From Pseudomonas alcaligenes (GTDB lineage Bacteria; Pseudomonadota; Gammaproteobacteria; Pseudomonadales; Pseudomonadaceae): a stretch of 64,000 nt of DNA. Shown in pieces: positions 27,296 through 35,592 of this stretch; position 1 is the stretch's first letter, and the number at the start of each line of letters is the position of its first letter. The DNA lies in NCBI RefSeq assembly GCF_014490745.1, contig NZ_LZEU01000001.1:1449501-1513500 (forward strand), in the 5' to 3' direction. The notes below the pieces were generated by a model. That model was not told the DNA's origin. It did no database searches and worked only from the letters and a program-made list of their open reading frames with translations. The position numbers and the translations under genes were made by a program.

Positions 27296-28789
27296 TCATT
27301 TCAGTTGAATGGTCATGTTCGGGCCAGTCACTGGCGTGTCGTCGAACCAGCGGCTGGTGACCGTCTTGGTCTCGGTGTAGAAGCGCACCGCCTGCTTGCC
27401 GTAGGCGTGCAGGTCGCCATAGAACGAGCCCTTCCAGCCGGTGAAGGAAAAGAACGGCAGCGGCACCGGAATCGGCACGTTGATGCCCACCTGGCCGACT
27501 TCCACCGCGTGCTGGTAGTGCCGCGCGGCACCGCCGGAGCGGGTGAAGATGCTGGTGCCGTTGCCGTAGGGGCTGGCGTTGACCAGCTCGATGGCCTGCT
27601 CCAGGGTGTCGACCTCCATGCACACCAGCACCGGGCCGAAGATTTCTTCGCGGTACAGGCCCATCTTGGTGGTCACGCCGCGGAACAGGGTCGGCCCCAG
27701 CCAGTTGCCGTTGGGGTAGCCCGGCACCTCACAGTGCGAGCCGTCGACCAGGCACTGCGCGCCTTCGGCCTTGCCCTCGGCGATCAGGCGCAGCACGCGC
27801 TGGCGTGCCTGCTGGCTGATCAGCGGGCCGTAGGCGGCGCTCGGGTCTTTCCAGTAGCCGGGCTTGAGCTCGGCGATCTGCGCCGCCAGCTCATCGATCC
27901 AGGCTTTCGATTCGCCGACGAATACCGCCACGCTGATCGCCATGCAGCGCTGCCCAGCTGCGCCGCAGCTGGCGCCGAGCAGGTTGCTGATGACCTGGTC
28001 CTTGGGCGCGTCGGGCATGATCACCATATGGTTCTTGGCCCCGGCGAAGGCCTGCACGCGTTTCAGGTGCTGGGTGCCGGTGCGGTAGATGTGCTGGCCC
28101 ACCGGCACCGAACCGACGAAGGAAATGGCGCGCACATCCTCGTGTACCAGCAGGGCATCGACCACCTCGCGGCCGCCATGCAGCACCTGCAGCACGCCCT
28201 TGGGCGCGCCGGCCTCGATAAACAGCTCGGCCAGGCGGTTGGGGGTCAGCGGATCCTGTTCGGACGGCTTGAGGATGAAGGTGTTGCCGCAGGCGATGGC
28301 CAGCGGAAACATCCACAGCGGGATCATTGCCGGGAAGTTGAACGGGGTGATGCCGACGCACACGCCGAGCGGCTGGATATAGCTGGCGGTGTCGATCTCG
28401 CGGGCGACGTTCTCGACCGTCTCGCCCATCATCAGGCTGCAGATATTGGCCGCGTGCTCGGCCACCTCAATGCCGCGCCAGACATCGCCCTTGGCGTCGG
28501 CGAAGGTCTTGCCGGTTTCCCCCGCGAGGATCTCGGCCAATTCGTCGTGGTGTTCCTTGAGCAGATGCTGGTAGCGCAGCATCAGCCGCGCGCGCTCTGG
28601 CACCGGTACTTCGCGCCAGGCGAGGAAGGCGCTCTTGGCGCTGGCGATGGCCGCCTCGATCTCGTCGGTAGTGGCCTTGGGCGCCAGGGCCAGGACTTCC
28701 TGAGTGGCCGGGTCGGTCACTTCGATCAGTTCGCGGGAATGGCTGGTCTGCCACTCGCCGGCAATCAGTTGGGGGATCACGCGGGCCAT
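27296..28789 (-). CDS. mmsA: Methylmalonate-semialdehyde dehydrogenase (CoA-acylating) MmsA
   Basis: 497-aa aldehyde dehydrogenase-family enzyme that oxidatively decarboxylates methylmalonate semialdehyde to propionyl-CoA. The catalytic Cys282 lies in GQRCMAIS. The NAD-fold region [12 protein letters not shown] and the MmsA-specific N-terminal region [14 protein letters not shown] are present. GGAGAAACCTG gives a good ribosome site before ATG 28789. It is the first gene of the valine operon and is divergent from mmsR, across a region with tandem half-sites. Confidence 0.95.
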   Translation of the reverse strand: MARVIPQLIAGEWQTSHSRELIEVTDPATQEVLALAPKATTDEIEAAIASAKSAFLAWREVPVPERARLMLRYQHLLKEHHDELAEILAGETGKTFADAKGDVWRGIEVAEHAANICSLMMGETVENVAREIDTASYIQPLGVCVGITPFNFPAMIPLWMFPLAIACGNTFILKPSEQDPLTPNRLAELFIEAGAPKGVLQVLHGGREVVDALLVHEDVRAISFVGSVPVGQHIYRTGTQHLKRVQAFAGAKNHMVIMPDAPKDQVISNLLGASCGAAGQRCMAISVAVFVGESKAWIDELAAQIAELKPGYWKDPSAAYGPLISQQARQRVLRLIAEGKAEGAQCLVDGSHCEVPGYPNGNWLGPTLFRGVTTKMGLYREEIFGPVLVCMEVDTLEQAIELVNASPYGNGTSIFTRSGGAARHYQHAVEVGQVGINVPIPVPLPFFSFTGWKGSFYGDLHAYGKQAVRFYTETKTVTSRWFDDTPVTGPNMTIQLK

Positions 28790-28848
28790 CAGGTTTCTCC
28801 TGAATCTACTTTTTGTGCCCTTGTTATAGCCACTGCCCGACAGCTTGT

Positions 28849-28884
28849 GGATTGACGATCTTGTCGCCGGGATGGACGATCTTG
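28849..28884. promoter_or_regulatory. Tandem direct repeats, probable MmsR operator
   Basis: GGATTGACGATCTTG (28849-28863) and GGATGGACGATCTTG (28870-28884) differ at one of 15 positions. They are spaced 21 bp apart, two helical turns, as in AraC-family tandem sites. They lie between mmsA and mmsR and touch the mmsR start, so both activation of mmsA and autoregulation are plausible. Confidence 0.65.
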
Positions 28885-28890
28885 GTATTC

Positions 28891-29790
28891 ATGATCGAGA
28901 GCCTGCCTGTGAATACCGCAGTGGAAACCTCCAACTGGCCGTTGCCGGCCAACGGCCTGCGCTTTATCACCCCGCCGCGCCTGCGTCGCCTGCTGGCGCG
29001 CCAGCCGCTAGCTGCGGGCTGCTTTCCATTGGCCCTGGGGTTCTACCCGGAGGCGGCCGGGCACCGCATGCAGCGCCAGCAGCCGGACGACCATCTGCTG
29101 ATCTACTGCCGTGCCGGACGCGGCTGGCTGGAAACCGAGGATGGACGATTGGAGGTTGGCGGTGGCGATCTGCTGCTCTTGCCCAAGGGCCAGGCCCACA
29201 CCTACGGCGCCGATGCCGAACGGCCCTGGACGCTGTATTGGGTGCATTTCGACGGCAGCCTGTGCGACGACTTCCTGCGCCTGCTCGGCCCGGCGCGCCT
29301 GCGCCGCATCGGCGTGCAACCGCGCCTGCTGGCCGACTTCGATGCGCTGCTCGGCCTGCATCGCCAAGGCCTCAACCTGCCGCACTTCATCCATGCCGCG
29401 CACCAGCTGCAAGCCCTGCTCAGCTCCCTGGCGGTGCTGCCGGCGCGGGCCAAGCTCAAGTCCGGGCGAGTGCTGGACGTGGACGCGGTGCAGGCGGTGA
29501 TGCGCGCGCACCTGCATGACAACCTCAACCTCGACGAGCTGGCGGCGCAGTTCAAGCTGTCACGCTTCCATTTCGCCAAGACCTACCGCGCGCTGACCGG
29601 CCATGCGCCGATCCAGGACTTCATCAACCTGAAGATGGCCCACGCCTGCCGCCTGCTCGACCAGGGCTCGTTGGAAGTGCGGCAGATCGGCGAGCAACTG
29701 GGCTACGACGACCCCTATTACTTCTCGCGCCTGTTCCGGAAGGTGGTGGGCATGGCGCCCAGCCATTATCGGGCGCTGCATCAGGGGTGA
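28891..29790 (+). CDS. mmsR: AraC-family regulator MmsR
   Basis: 299-aa transcriptional activator expected to control the divergent mmsA operon. The N-terminal cupin-like sensing domain covers about residues 30-190 (DDHLLIYCRAGRGWLETEDG region). The C-terminal AraC double helix-turn-helix starts near residue 205, and its second helix pair contains QIGEQLGYDDPYYFSRLFRK. ATG 28891 is chosen. A longer frame to 28813 would run through the tandem repeats, and a GTG at 28912 preceded by GAGAG is a credible alternative. Confidence 0.88.
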   Translation: MIESLPVNTAVETSNWPLPANGLRFITPPRLRRLLARQPLAAGCFPLALGFYPEAAGHRMQRQQPDDHLLIYCRAGRGWLETEDGRLEVGGGDLLLLPKGQAHTYGADAERPWTLYWVHFDGSLCDDFLRLLGPARLRRIGVQPRLLADFDALLGLHRQGLNLPHFIHAAHQLQALLSSLAVLPARAKLKSGRVLDVDAVQAVMRAHLHDNLNLDELAAQFKLSRFHFAKTYRALTGHAPIQDFINLKMAHACRLLDQGSLEVRQIGEQLGYDDPYYFSRLFRKVVGMAPSHYRALHQG

Positions 29791-29867
29791 TGGCGTCGCG
29801 CAGGGTTGGGGGCGGGGGAGCCGAGGTGGTAATTTCGGCTCCCGCTCAAGCGCACCGAGGAAGTCCT

Positions 29868-31016
29868 ATGTACCCAAGCGCAAAGCTGTGTGCCGCGCTA
29901 CTACTGCTGGCCGGCAGCCGCTTGGCGCTGGCCGATAACGCTGCGGCGGCCATCGATGCGCTGGTGCAGAGCGCTGCGGCAGAGACGATGCAGCAGCACC
30001 AGATCCCCGGCCTGGCCATCGCGCTCAGCGTCAATGGCCAGTCGCACTACTACAACTACGGTGTGGCCTCCCGGCAGACCGGGCAGGCGGTGAGCAGCGA
30101 TACCCTGTTCGAGATCGGCTCGGTCAGCAAGACCTTCACCGTTACCCTGGCCGCATACGCCCAGGCCAAGGGTCAGCTGTCGTTGTCCGACCAGGTCGGC
30201 AAGCACCTGCCCGAGCTGCAGGGCAGCCCGTTTGCCGAGGTGACGCTGGTCAACCTGGCGACCCATACCGCCGGCGGTTTTCCCCTCCAGGTGCCGGAGG
30301 CGGTACACGACAACGCCCAGCTGCTGGACTACCTCAAGGCTTGGCAGCCGCAGTACTCCGCAGGCAGCCAGCGTACCTACGCCAACCCGAGCATCGGCAT
30401 GCTCGGCGTGATCGCGGCCAAGAGCCTGCACCTGCCCTATGCCGAGGCGCTGGAGCGGCAGCTGTTTCCCGCCCTGGGCATGCCCAACAGCTACCTGCGG
30501 GTGCCGGCGAACAGGCAGGCGCTCTATGCCCAGGGCTACAGCAAGGACGATGCGCCGGCCAGGCTGAATCCCGGGGTGCTGGCCGACGAGGCCTATGGGG
30601 TGAAGACCAGCGCCAGGGATCTGCTGCATTTCGTCGAGGCCCAGCTGGGCCACACCGAGCTGCAGCCGCAACTGGCACAAGCGCTACGCGCTACCCGTAC
30701 CGGCTACTTCACCCTGGGGGCTATGACCCAGGATCTGATCTGGGAGCAGTACCGCTACCCGGTCGCGCTGGAGGCACTGCTGCAGGGCAACTCCAGCCAG
30801 GTGGCCTACCAGAGCCATGCGGTCAACCCGCTGCAGCCGCCGTTGCCGGCGCAGGACGCGGTGTGGGTCAACAAGACCGGCTCGACCAATGGCTTTGGCG
30901 CCTATGTGGCGTTCGTGCCGGCCAGGCAGATCGGCATCGTGCTGCTGGCCAACCGCAACTACCCCAACGAAGCCCGGGTGCGTCTGGCTTACCGGATACT
31001 CAGCGCATTGGAGTGA
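29868..31016 (+). CDS. ampC: Class C beta-lactamase (AmpC family)
   Basis: 382-aa periplasmic serine beta-lactamase. The signal peptide ends near residue 22 (SRLALAD). All three class C motifs are present: SVSK with Ser85 and Lys88, Tyr171-Ala-Asn173, and Lys336-Thr-Gly338 in VNKTGSTNGFG. ATG 29868 has a GAGGAAG ribosome site; an upstream frame extension is non-coding and overlaps mmsR. No divergent ampR lies beside it, so inducibility by the usual route cannot be assumed. It sits just outside the cassette array and is not itself a cassette: it is on the plus strand and has no attC. The spectrum cannot be read from sequence alone. Confidence 0.93.
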   Translation: MYPSAKLCAALLLLAGSRLALADNAAAAIDALVQSAAAETMQQHQIPGLAIALSVNGQSHYYNYGVASRQTGQAVSSDTLFEIGSVSKTFTVTLAAYAQAKGQLSLSDQVGKHLPELQGSPFAEVTLVNLATHTAGGFPLQVPEAVHDNAQLLDYLKAWQPQYSAGSQRTYANPSIGMLGVIAAKSLHLPYAEALERQLFPALGMPNSYLRVPANRQALYAQGYSKDDAPARLNPGVLADEAYGVKTSARDLLHFVEAQLGHTELQPQLAQALRATRTGYFTLGAMTQDLIWEQYRYPVALEALLQGNSSQVAYQSHAVNPLQPPLPAQDAVWVNKTGSTNGFGAYVAFVPARQIGIVLLANRNYPNEARVRLAYRILSALE

Positions 31017-31382
31017 GGGGCTTTAAGGCCTGGGGCCGCACTGGCCGACAATTGGCACAAATGCTCCATCTGCTCGGGCCATTACTGCATTCGTACCGGC
31101 CCCAGTTGCGCCTGCAGGGCCGGGCGGCGAGCAGGTATTACCGGGCATTGCGCTGAGGGTAGAGTTGCCGCAGGAGGGCTGGAGCGGGACAGATAACGGC
31201 CAGGTGGGCACTAGTGTTTACCGGGCTCCATGGCCTTGACGCCAAAGGATGCAGCTAGCCCAAGACTTGCCTACGAAGTACACGCTAGGAACCGGTTTGT
31301 TACGACCGCCTGCCCGGTGCAACCTCTGAGAAAGGCCCAATTGCAATTACTTGAGCATCTAGACCCTGGCTGTGCTCCAAAT
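31017..31382. other. Gap between ampC and the cassette array
   Basis: 366 bp with no supportable gene on either strand. A 62-codon minus frame at 31023-31211 has no recognisable features. No attC or core-like GTTAG site was found beyond 31383, so the array ends at that point. Composition changes from GC-rich to AT-richer toward the array. Confidence 0.5.
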
Positions 31383-31451
31383 ACCTAACGATTAAGCTAA
31401 CAGGCGAGCAAAAGCGTAGCTTTTGCGAGTCCAGTGAGCGACTTGTTATAG
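31383..31451 (-). repeat. attC site 1 (terminal)
   Basis: Outer cores are acctaac and gttatag, with an inner AAAAGCGTAGCTTTT hairpin. The gttatag core is unusual in lacking GTTAG. The same GTTATAGG occurs at the far end of the cassette, at 32358-32365. Confidence 0.88.
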
Positions 31452-31452
31452 G

Positions 31453-32346
31453 TCATATGTCATCAAGGTGTCTTCCAATGAACTCGGCGGAAGACATCCA
31501 CGCTTGCTTGATTTCCCCTGAGTCAGGGTCTTTGTACCATGCACTGTTCCAACTATTAGAAAAGCTCCACTCCCAAGAAACGCGCTTGCCTTTCACATAG
31601 TCCGTCTTGGTTGTTGGGAAAATTCGGTAGAATGTTTTTGCCCCGCTAGGTGAAGAGCTTTTTAGTATCACGCCCTTTCCGATTTCAAAGATGCTCTTGC
31701 ACTCAGGGTCTGAGTAGATGGCAACTCCTGGGTTATGTATCCAATTAGCTTCGCGGGGTAGCGAGTAAAGAGACTTTAAAATAGAGACCCCGGAGTCTAT
31801 TGCGCTCAGAATGTTTCCGTCGTCTGCTGTGCCCCCATGAATAAGCTTGTTGCGTGTTTCCCAGAATAATTTGAGGCTGCTAGGGACGTGCCGAGGGAAG
31901 CTATAATGTGAATCAAGCTCTGATATTGCCTGCATTAATGAAATGTTTTTTCTTCCATCAAGAAGCCCCAGGCATGCCATTGTGTGCCTGGTTTCTCTTT
32001 CAATTTCTGCAGCTAGCAATAATAGAGCCGCCTTGGGAGATCTGGCCGCCTCTTGTATTATAGATTTTATTGTTTCTTCTTCTCTGCTGGCAGCTGCATT
32101 TTCGGTTGCTGTGGTTGGTTGCTGCTTGCTTGGAATTTCGGAAACTTCCTTCGACAGAATATTTGCAGATTCGTGAAGTTTATTTAAGGATTCACTCAGC
32201 TCCACTTCTTGCCCTAAGAATGTGCCTTTTTTGATTCTTGCTATTGCGCTTGAAATGTCCTTTCTAAATAGAAATATGGCCGAGAATGCGAAGATCGGCC
32301 AAAGAAGCGCTGATATTGAGTTTAGGATTTCGGCAACATACTTCAT
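31453..32346 (-). CDS. Cassette protein: membrane-anchored HEPN/DUF4145-like
   Basis: 297-aa cassette product of unknown function. One N-terminal transmembrane helix (about residues 11-27) is followed by a cytoplasmic linker. A helical domain at about 95-195 contains FWETRNKLIHGG; Arg165 and His170 form the R-X4-H motif of HEPN-fold proteins, many of which are RNases. About 100 C-terminal residues rich in Trp, Tyr and Lys look like a separate beta domain. The stop lies 1 bp outside the attC 1 core. HEPN assignment rests on one motif in a helical setting and is tentative. A membrane-tethered HEPN is compatible with a stress or defence role but nothing here proves it. Confidence 0.72.
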   Translation of the reverse strand: MKYVAEILNSISALLWPIFAFSAIFLFRKDISSAIARIKKGTFLGQEVELSESLNKLHESANILSKEVSEIPSKQQPTTATENAAASREEETIKSIIQEAARSPKAALLLLAAEIERETRHTMACLGLLDGRKNISLMQAISELDSHYSFPRHVPSSLKLFWETRNKLIHGGTADDGNILSAIDSGVSILKSLYSLPREANWIHNPGVAIYSDPECKSIFEIGKGVILKSSSPSGAKTFYRIFPTTKTDYVKGKRVSWEWSFSNSWNSAWYKDPDSGEIKQAWMSSAEFIGRHLDDI

Positions 32347-32358
32347 TTGTGTGCTGAC

Positions 32359-32434
32359 CTATAACGATTAAGCTAAGGGGCGGCGGAACGCCGTCCCAGC
32401 GAACGAAGTGAGCGCTTTGAGCGCATTGTTAGGA
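32359..32434 (-). repeat. attC site 2
   Basis: Cores ctataac and gttagga with a short GGCGGAACGCC loop arm. The right-hand core supplies the TAA stop of the next cassette gene. Confidence 0.92.
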
Positions 32435-32656
32435 GACTGCATGCGCGAGCTCCGATTGTTTGATTTCTACATCGAAACCGGATTCCAGCTCCAGAATAAA
32501 TGTTGGTTCTGGGCTGAGAGATATAAGAGAAGCTAGCGAGCCTTTGCTGCCGGCGTGCGCGCCACTTACGACAAGCACGAAATCATTATGCTGATAGGCC
32601 ACACCAGAAATTGGTGTATGGCTAAGGAACGCTTGATTGAGCTGCACAGACTCCAC
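32429..32656 (-). CDS. Small cassette protein, KOW-like
   Basis: 75-aa protein of unknown function. The middle (FVLVVSGAHAGSKGSLASL) resembles a KOW-type beta motif, with a Gly flanked by hydrophobic strands; the last third is acidic and strand-like. It starts at a GTG, and the ribosome site AGGAG is formed by the attC core itself (GTTAGGAGC), 5 bp before the start. The stop TAA comes from the attC 2 core. Expression would therefore depend on cassette context. Confidence 0.65.
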   Translation of the reverse strand: MESVQLNQAFLSHTPISGVAYQHNDFVLVVSGAHAGSKGSLASLISLSPEPTFILELESGFDVEIKQSELAHAVS

Positions 32657-32662
32657 AAAAGC

Positions 32663-32738
32663 TCCTAACGATTAAGCTAAGGGGCCGGCTTCGCCGGTCC
32701 CAGCGAACGGAGTGAGCGCTTTGAGCGCATTGTTAGCC
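32663..32738 (-). repeat. attC site 3
   Basis: Cores tcctaac and gttagcc with loop arm GGCCGGCTTCGCCGGTCC. Same sub-family as attC 2 and 8. Confidence 0.92.
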
Positions 32739-33203
32739 GACATGTTGCACATGCCATTGCTGTATGTCGCTAAGAAACTGTTCTTGTGCTGCAGGTTCTA
32801 GGAAGGCTCTAGCTGGGATTATGAGAGCATTTCCATTGGTTCCGGTTATAACAATATTGCCTGCTTCCGTTTGGATGGAGGCTACCTCGGCCCAAGTGCG
32901 AGATCCAGAGTGTTTACCAATTTGAGTATGCCAGCCTTCTCGCCCTACAGTGAGAGTACGCTCCTTGCTCTTGAATGTAAGCTGGGGGTAGACCGCCATT
33001 ACTATGGTTGTTAGTGGAAGAGTGGTAGCAAAGTAGAGCGCTAGAGTACTAAGGCTCGGATGGGCAAAGCTGGATTTTGCCAAACATAAACTGAGAACAG
33101 CGGCCAGCAGGATATGCACGCGCCATAACTTGGCTCTCCATGCTTGCCAGTACCAATGCCAAACTTCGGTGCGGGATGAGCTATAGCGAATTGTATGATT
33201 CAT
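32733..33203 (-). CDS. Cassette membrane protein, YcxB-like
   Basis: 156-aa protein with two transmembrane helices (about residues 28-46 and 52-70) and a C-terminal soluble beta domain. That domain has the pattern of YcxB-like proteins: TWAEVASIQTEAGNIVI followed by NALIIPARAFL. The function of that family is unknown. The start is only 3 bp after the attC 4 core, and the TAA stop comes from the attC 3 core. Assignment to the family is by pattern only. Confidence 0.68.
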   Translation of the reverse strand: MNHTIRYSSSRTEVWHWYWQAWRAKLWRVHILLAAVLSLCLAKSSFAHPSLSTLALYFATTLPLTTIVMAVYPQLTFKSKERTLTVGREGWHTQIGKHSGSRTWAEVASIQTEAGNIVITGTNGNALIIPARAFLEPAAQEQFLSDIQQWHVQHVG

Positions 33204-33206
33204 GGC

Positions 33207-33287
33207 GGCTAACGTTGGACGTAACCGGCCTGCGCAGGCGGTGCGGAGCTCCGCTTGCGCAGGTCCGCGTTGACGGACTTGTTAGGT
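33207..33287 (-). repeat. attC site 4 (divergent type)
   Basis: Cores ggctaac and gttaggt, but the arms (GTTGGACGTAACCGGCCTGCGCAGGCGGTGCGGAGCTCCG...) differ from all others in the array. This suggests the cassette came from a different integron family. Confidence 0.85.
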
Positions 33288-34109
33288 ATTGCCACCAACC
33301 ACCGCCAAATAGTTGCTTAAACACTCAATCACGGTTGAGTCATTGAACACGATACCCAAATCGATCATCTGCTGAACTTCGGCGATTGCTACTTGAGCAG
33401 TTGGAACTTCCTTGATCTTGATGTCACCTTGTTCTGTGCGTTGAAATACCTGAGCCAATATGCCCAAGAAAAACGCGCGGCTCCCTGCATAAAGATTGCC
33501 GGCCTTGTCGGGGTAGCTACCCGCGTAATAGATAAATACAGGACTACCGCTTGAGCCGGGAAAAACTGACGCATCGATTAGAAACTTTGGCTCACCTTGA
33601 AACGGAACATAGTAGGGGGTTGCGGTAATTCCCTTTCGAACAACAGGAAGCAGATTCTTTGAATCCCAGATGCCACTGGGGTATCCAATAAAGACAACAT
33701 CCTCGACTGGGCCAATGTATTTTTCGATGTCCTCAGCCTTTGGACTAGTCTCATTAACGATATTCTTCCAGAGCACCTGATTACCGGCTGCCTCAAGGTC
33801 TGTAATTATTTTCGAGATGTTCATTGCGGCGACATCGACAGCCGCAGACGGGTGCCCAATGAAGTTTGCTTCATTGAATGGAATTGTGTAGCCCTCGCCT
33901 GGGACAACGACCTTTTCGCCGTCTTTGATAACAGCTTTTCGGAGAACAAAATTTCCTGCTACTACACCGGCAACCACATGTTTGTTAGTCACGACAAATA
34001 GTCGTTCCTTGTGCATGTAGAGAAATCCGGTTCCCACAGAGGTGCCAGCTTTAGTAGCACCTTCTAAGCGGACGGTCAGATACAACAACTGTTCAGCGAG
34101 AGATTCCAT
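33282..34109 (-). CDS. Cassette protein: trypsin-like serine protease
   Basis: 275-aa chymotrypsin-fold protease without signal peptide or transmembrane segment, so probably cytoplasmic. The catalytic triad is readable: His44 in VVTNKHVVAG, Asp92 in VDVAAMNI and Ser187 in PGSSGSPV. No PDZ domain follows, unlike DegP-type proteases. The TAA stop is provided by the attC 4 core. Stand-alone cytosolic trypsin-like proteases are often found near defence or toxin genes, but its target is unknown. Confidence 0.82.
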   Translation of the reverse strand: MESLAEQLLYLTVRLEGATKAGTSVGTGFLYMHKERLFVVTNKHVVAGVVAGNFVLRKAVIKDGEKVVVPGEGYTIPFNEANFIGHPSAAVDVAAMNISKIITDLEAAGNQVLWKNIVNETSPKAEDIEKYIGPVEDVVFIGYPSGIWDSKNLLPVVRKGITATPYYVPFQGEPKFLIDASVFPGSSGSPVFIYYAGSYPDKAGNLYAGSRAFFLGILAQVFQRTEQGDIKIKEVPTAQVAIAEVQQMIDLGIVFNDSTVIECLSNYLAVVGGNT

Positions 34110-34115
34110 AGCAAT

Positions 34116-34193
34116 ACCTAACGTTTGGTTAAGGGGCCGGCTTTAGCCGGTCCCGCAGTGAGCGAAGCGAACGACTTGAACCAATTGTTAGAG
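34116..34193 (-). repeat. attC site 5
   Basis: Cores acctaac and gttagag. Second attC sub-family: CGTTTGGTTAAGGGGCCGGCTTTAGCCGG with AGCGAAGCGAACGACTTGAACC, shared with attC 7 and 9. Confidence 0.92.
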
Positions 34194-34559
34194 GGCATGC
34201 ACCAACGCCGCTGTGTCGAATGCAAGAAAGTCGCCAGACTCTAAATCCTCGTAAGTACAGGCCGTTCCGTCGTAGCAGTAATTTCCGTGTTGAAATTCTG
34301 TGTGTACACGCAGAGAGCCAGTGGTTGATTTTAATGACTTTGGCGGCGCCGAAAATGAGAGAACAATAATGTTTCGTGGGTCGTTGCGAAGAATGCTGCT
34401 GGGGCGATTGCCAGCTAAAAACTCAGAGATAGCTATTTTTTGAAGCTGAGCAGAGAGCTGTGACCAGAATTCATTGGCCTCAGTATTTCCAAGATCGCTT
34501 CCATCCCATGCAATTTCGGTTACGGATACTGTGGTTGGCCCGAGTTGCTGCACTGCCAT
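34188..34559 (-). CDS. Cassette protein of unknown function
   Basis: 123-aa soluble protein with no recognised domain; moderately acidic, with alternating hydrophobic strands and two nearby Cys (NYCYDGTACTY). ATG 34559 is chosen because GAGG from the attC core lies 8 bp upstream. The frame stays open through the attC 6 arms, which would add 33 residues of attC-derived peptide, but that part is not native coding sequence. The TAA stop is in the attC 5 core. Its 5' leader AGGTCAGCAC is shared with the HEPN-like cassette. Confidence 0.65.
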   Translation of the reverse strand: MAVQQLGPTTVSVTEIAWDGSDLGNTEANEFWSQLSAQLQKIAISEFLAGNRPSSILRNDPRNIIVLSFSAPPKSLKSTTGSLRVHTEFQHGNYCYDGTACTYEDLESGDFLAFDTAALVHAL

Positions 34560-34567
34560 GTGCTGAC

Positions 34568-34656
34568 CTCTAACGATTAAGCTAACGGGCGGCCAAAAGC
34601 GCAGCTTTTGGACGTCCAGCGAACGGAGTGAGCGGCAGTTGAGCGCATTGTTAGGC
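34568..34656 (-). repeat. attC site 6
   Basis: Cores ctctaac and gttaggc with the long AAAAGCGCAGCTTTTGG arm, sub-family of attC 10-12. Confidence 0.92.
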
Positions 34657-34911
34657 ACCAGCTTTGTTGTTGGAGTGCTTGAAGGCTTTGACGCTGAAGT
34701 ACAGAAGGACCATCGAAAGGATACCGGTTAAGACCCAAAGTACAGACGCAAATGAAGCCCAGCGGCAACGCAGATTGTCGTGAAAGAACGAGAACTGTGC
34801 GTTGCACTCGATTGCTGCAAGGCTACTTGAAGAAAACACCCAAAACAGGCAGTACCAAGAGGCCAGAAAGGTCAGCACTGACAGAGCTAACAGAATGATT
34901 CCCTTCGTCAT
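34651..34911 (-). CDS. Small cassette membrane protein, two transmembrane helices
   Basis: 86-aa protein of unknown function. Two hydrophobic helices (about residues 4-25 and 52-74) flank a short loop with two Cys (ECNAQF and LRCRW) that may form an extracytoplasmic disulfide. The C-terminus is Lys-rich and presumably cytoplasmic. GGAG precedes the ATG. The TAA stop comes from the attC 6 core. Small two-helix proteins are common cassette cargo. Confidence 0.65.
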   Translation of the reverse strand: MTKGIILLALSVLTFLASWYCLFWVFSSSSLAAIECNAQFSFFHDNLRCRWASFASVLWVLTGILSMVLLYFSVKAFKHSNNKAGA

Positions 34912-34932
34912 GCCTTACTCCTACCTATTGGT

Positions 34933-35008
34933 GCCTAACGTTTGGCTAAGGGGCCGGCTTCGCCGGTCCCGAGTGAGCGGAGCGAACGACTTGAGCCATT
35001 TGTTAGGC
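34933..35008 (-). repeat. attC site 7
   Basis: Cores gcctaac and gttaggc; CGTTTGGCTAAGGGGCCGG sub-family. Its left flank GGTGCCTAAC is the exact complement of the attC 6 right core GTTAGGCACC. Confidence 0.92.
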
Positions 35009-35029
35009 TATCCAGTTTAACTATTGCTG

Positions 35030-35569
35030 TTATCTGACTTGGCTCAAGCTCTTGCGCAGCTGCCCATCTTTTGGTTGAAGCGGCAAAAAATTAATCTTTC
35101 CATAGCCAGATTGAATTATGGTCTCAATAATTACTCCAGATGGAGGGTGGGTTGTTTCGCCTAGAACAAAAACATCATAAAGTGCGTTTGGAGGCTGATA
35201 AAAGTAAATAATTGCATCTTGGGCGTGATTATTTGGAAGGTACACCCCTCCTTTTATTTGAAGTCCTGCGCCTATTGTTCCGCCACATTCAGTCGTCAGT
35301 AACTCAGATGAAACAGGAGTTTTGGGGCCTATGTAGAAGATGCCATTTTTGTCTTGGAATTCTGCTATATAGTTGCCTGGCGCGAGAGAGTATTTAATGC
35401 GTGGCTTACACATGCCACCGTACTGCGCTGTGTAAGTGTAAGGTCGATCAATACTTATAGTAATGTCTTCTGGAGTCGGCTGCAGGCTTTTAGGGTCTAT
35501 CTCTGTGGCGCAACCAGTGATGGTGCAGATAATAACTGCTAAAAATATTTTTTCCTGTAGAGGTTTCAT
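35030..35569 (-). CDS. Cassette-encoded predicted lipoprotein
   Basis: 179-aa predicted lipoprotein: an N-terminal Lys, a hydrophobic stretch and lipobox ITGC with Cys20. The mature part is strand-rich with several Tyr/Gly segments (IYFYQPPNALYDVFVLGE) and two further Cys (MCKPRI, TECGG). No family was recognised. GGAAACGC serves as the ribosome site. The stop lies 22 bp before attC 7, so the gene is fully inside the cassette. Confidence 0.68.
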   Translation of the reverse strand: MKPLQEKIFLAVIICTITGCATEIDPKSLQPTPEDITISIDRPYTYTAQYGGMCKPRIKYSLAPGNYIAEFQDKNGIFYIGPKTPVSSELLTTECGGTIGAGLQIKGGVYLPNNHAQDAIIYFYQPPNALYDVFVLGETTHPPSGVIIETIIQSGYGKINFLPLQPKDGQLRKSLSQVR

Positions 35570-35592
35570 GCGTTTCCAGTTAAATGTTGTTT

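Noticed and set aside
31023-31211. Small minus-strand frame after ampC
   Set aside because: No ribosome site, no recognisable features, and Pro/Gly-rich composition typical of non-coding GC DNA.
34577-34807. Minus-strand frames reading through attC arms
   Set aside because: The peptide NALNCRSLRSLDVQKLRF appears wherever the long-arm attC is translated (also near 36841-36988). It reflects the recombination site and is not a gene.
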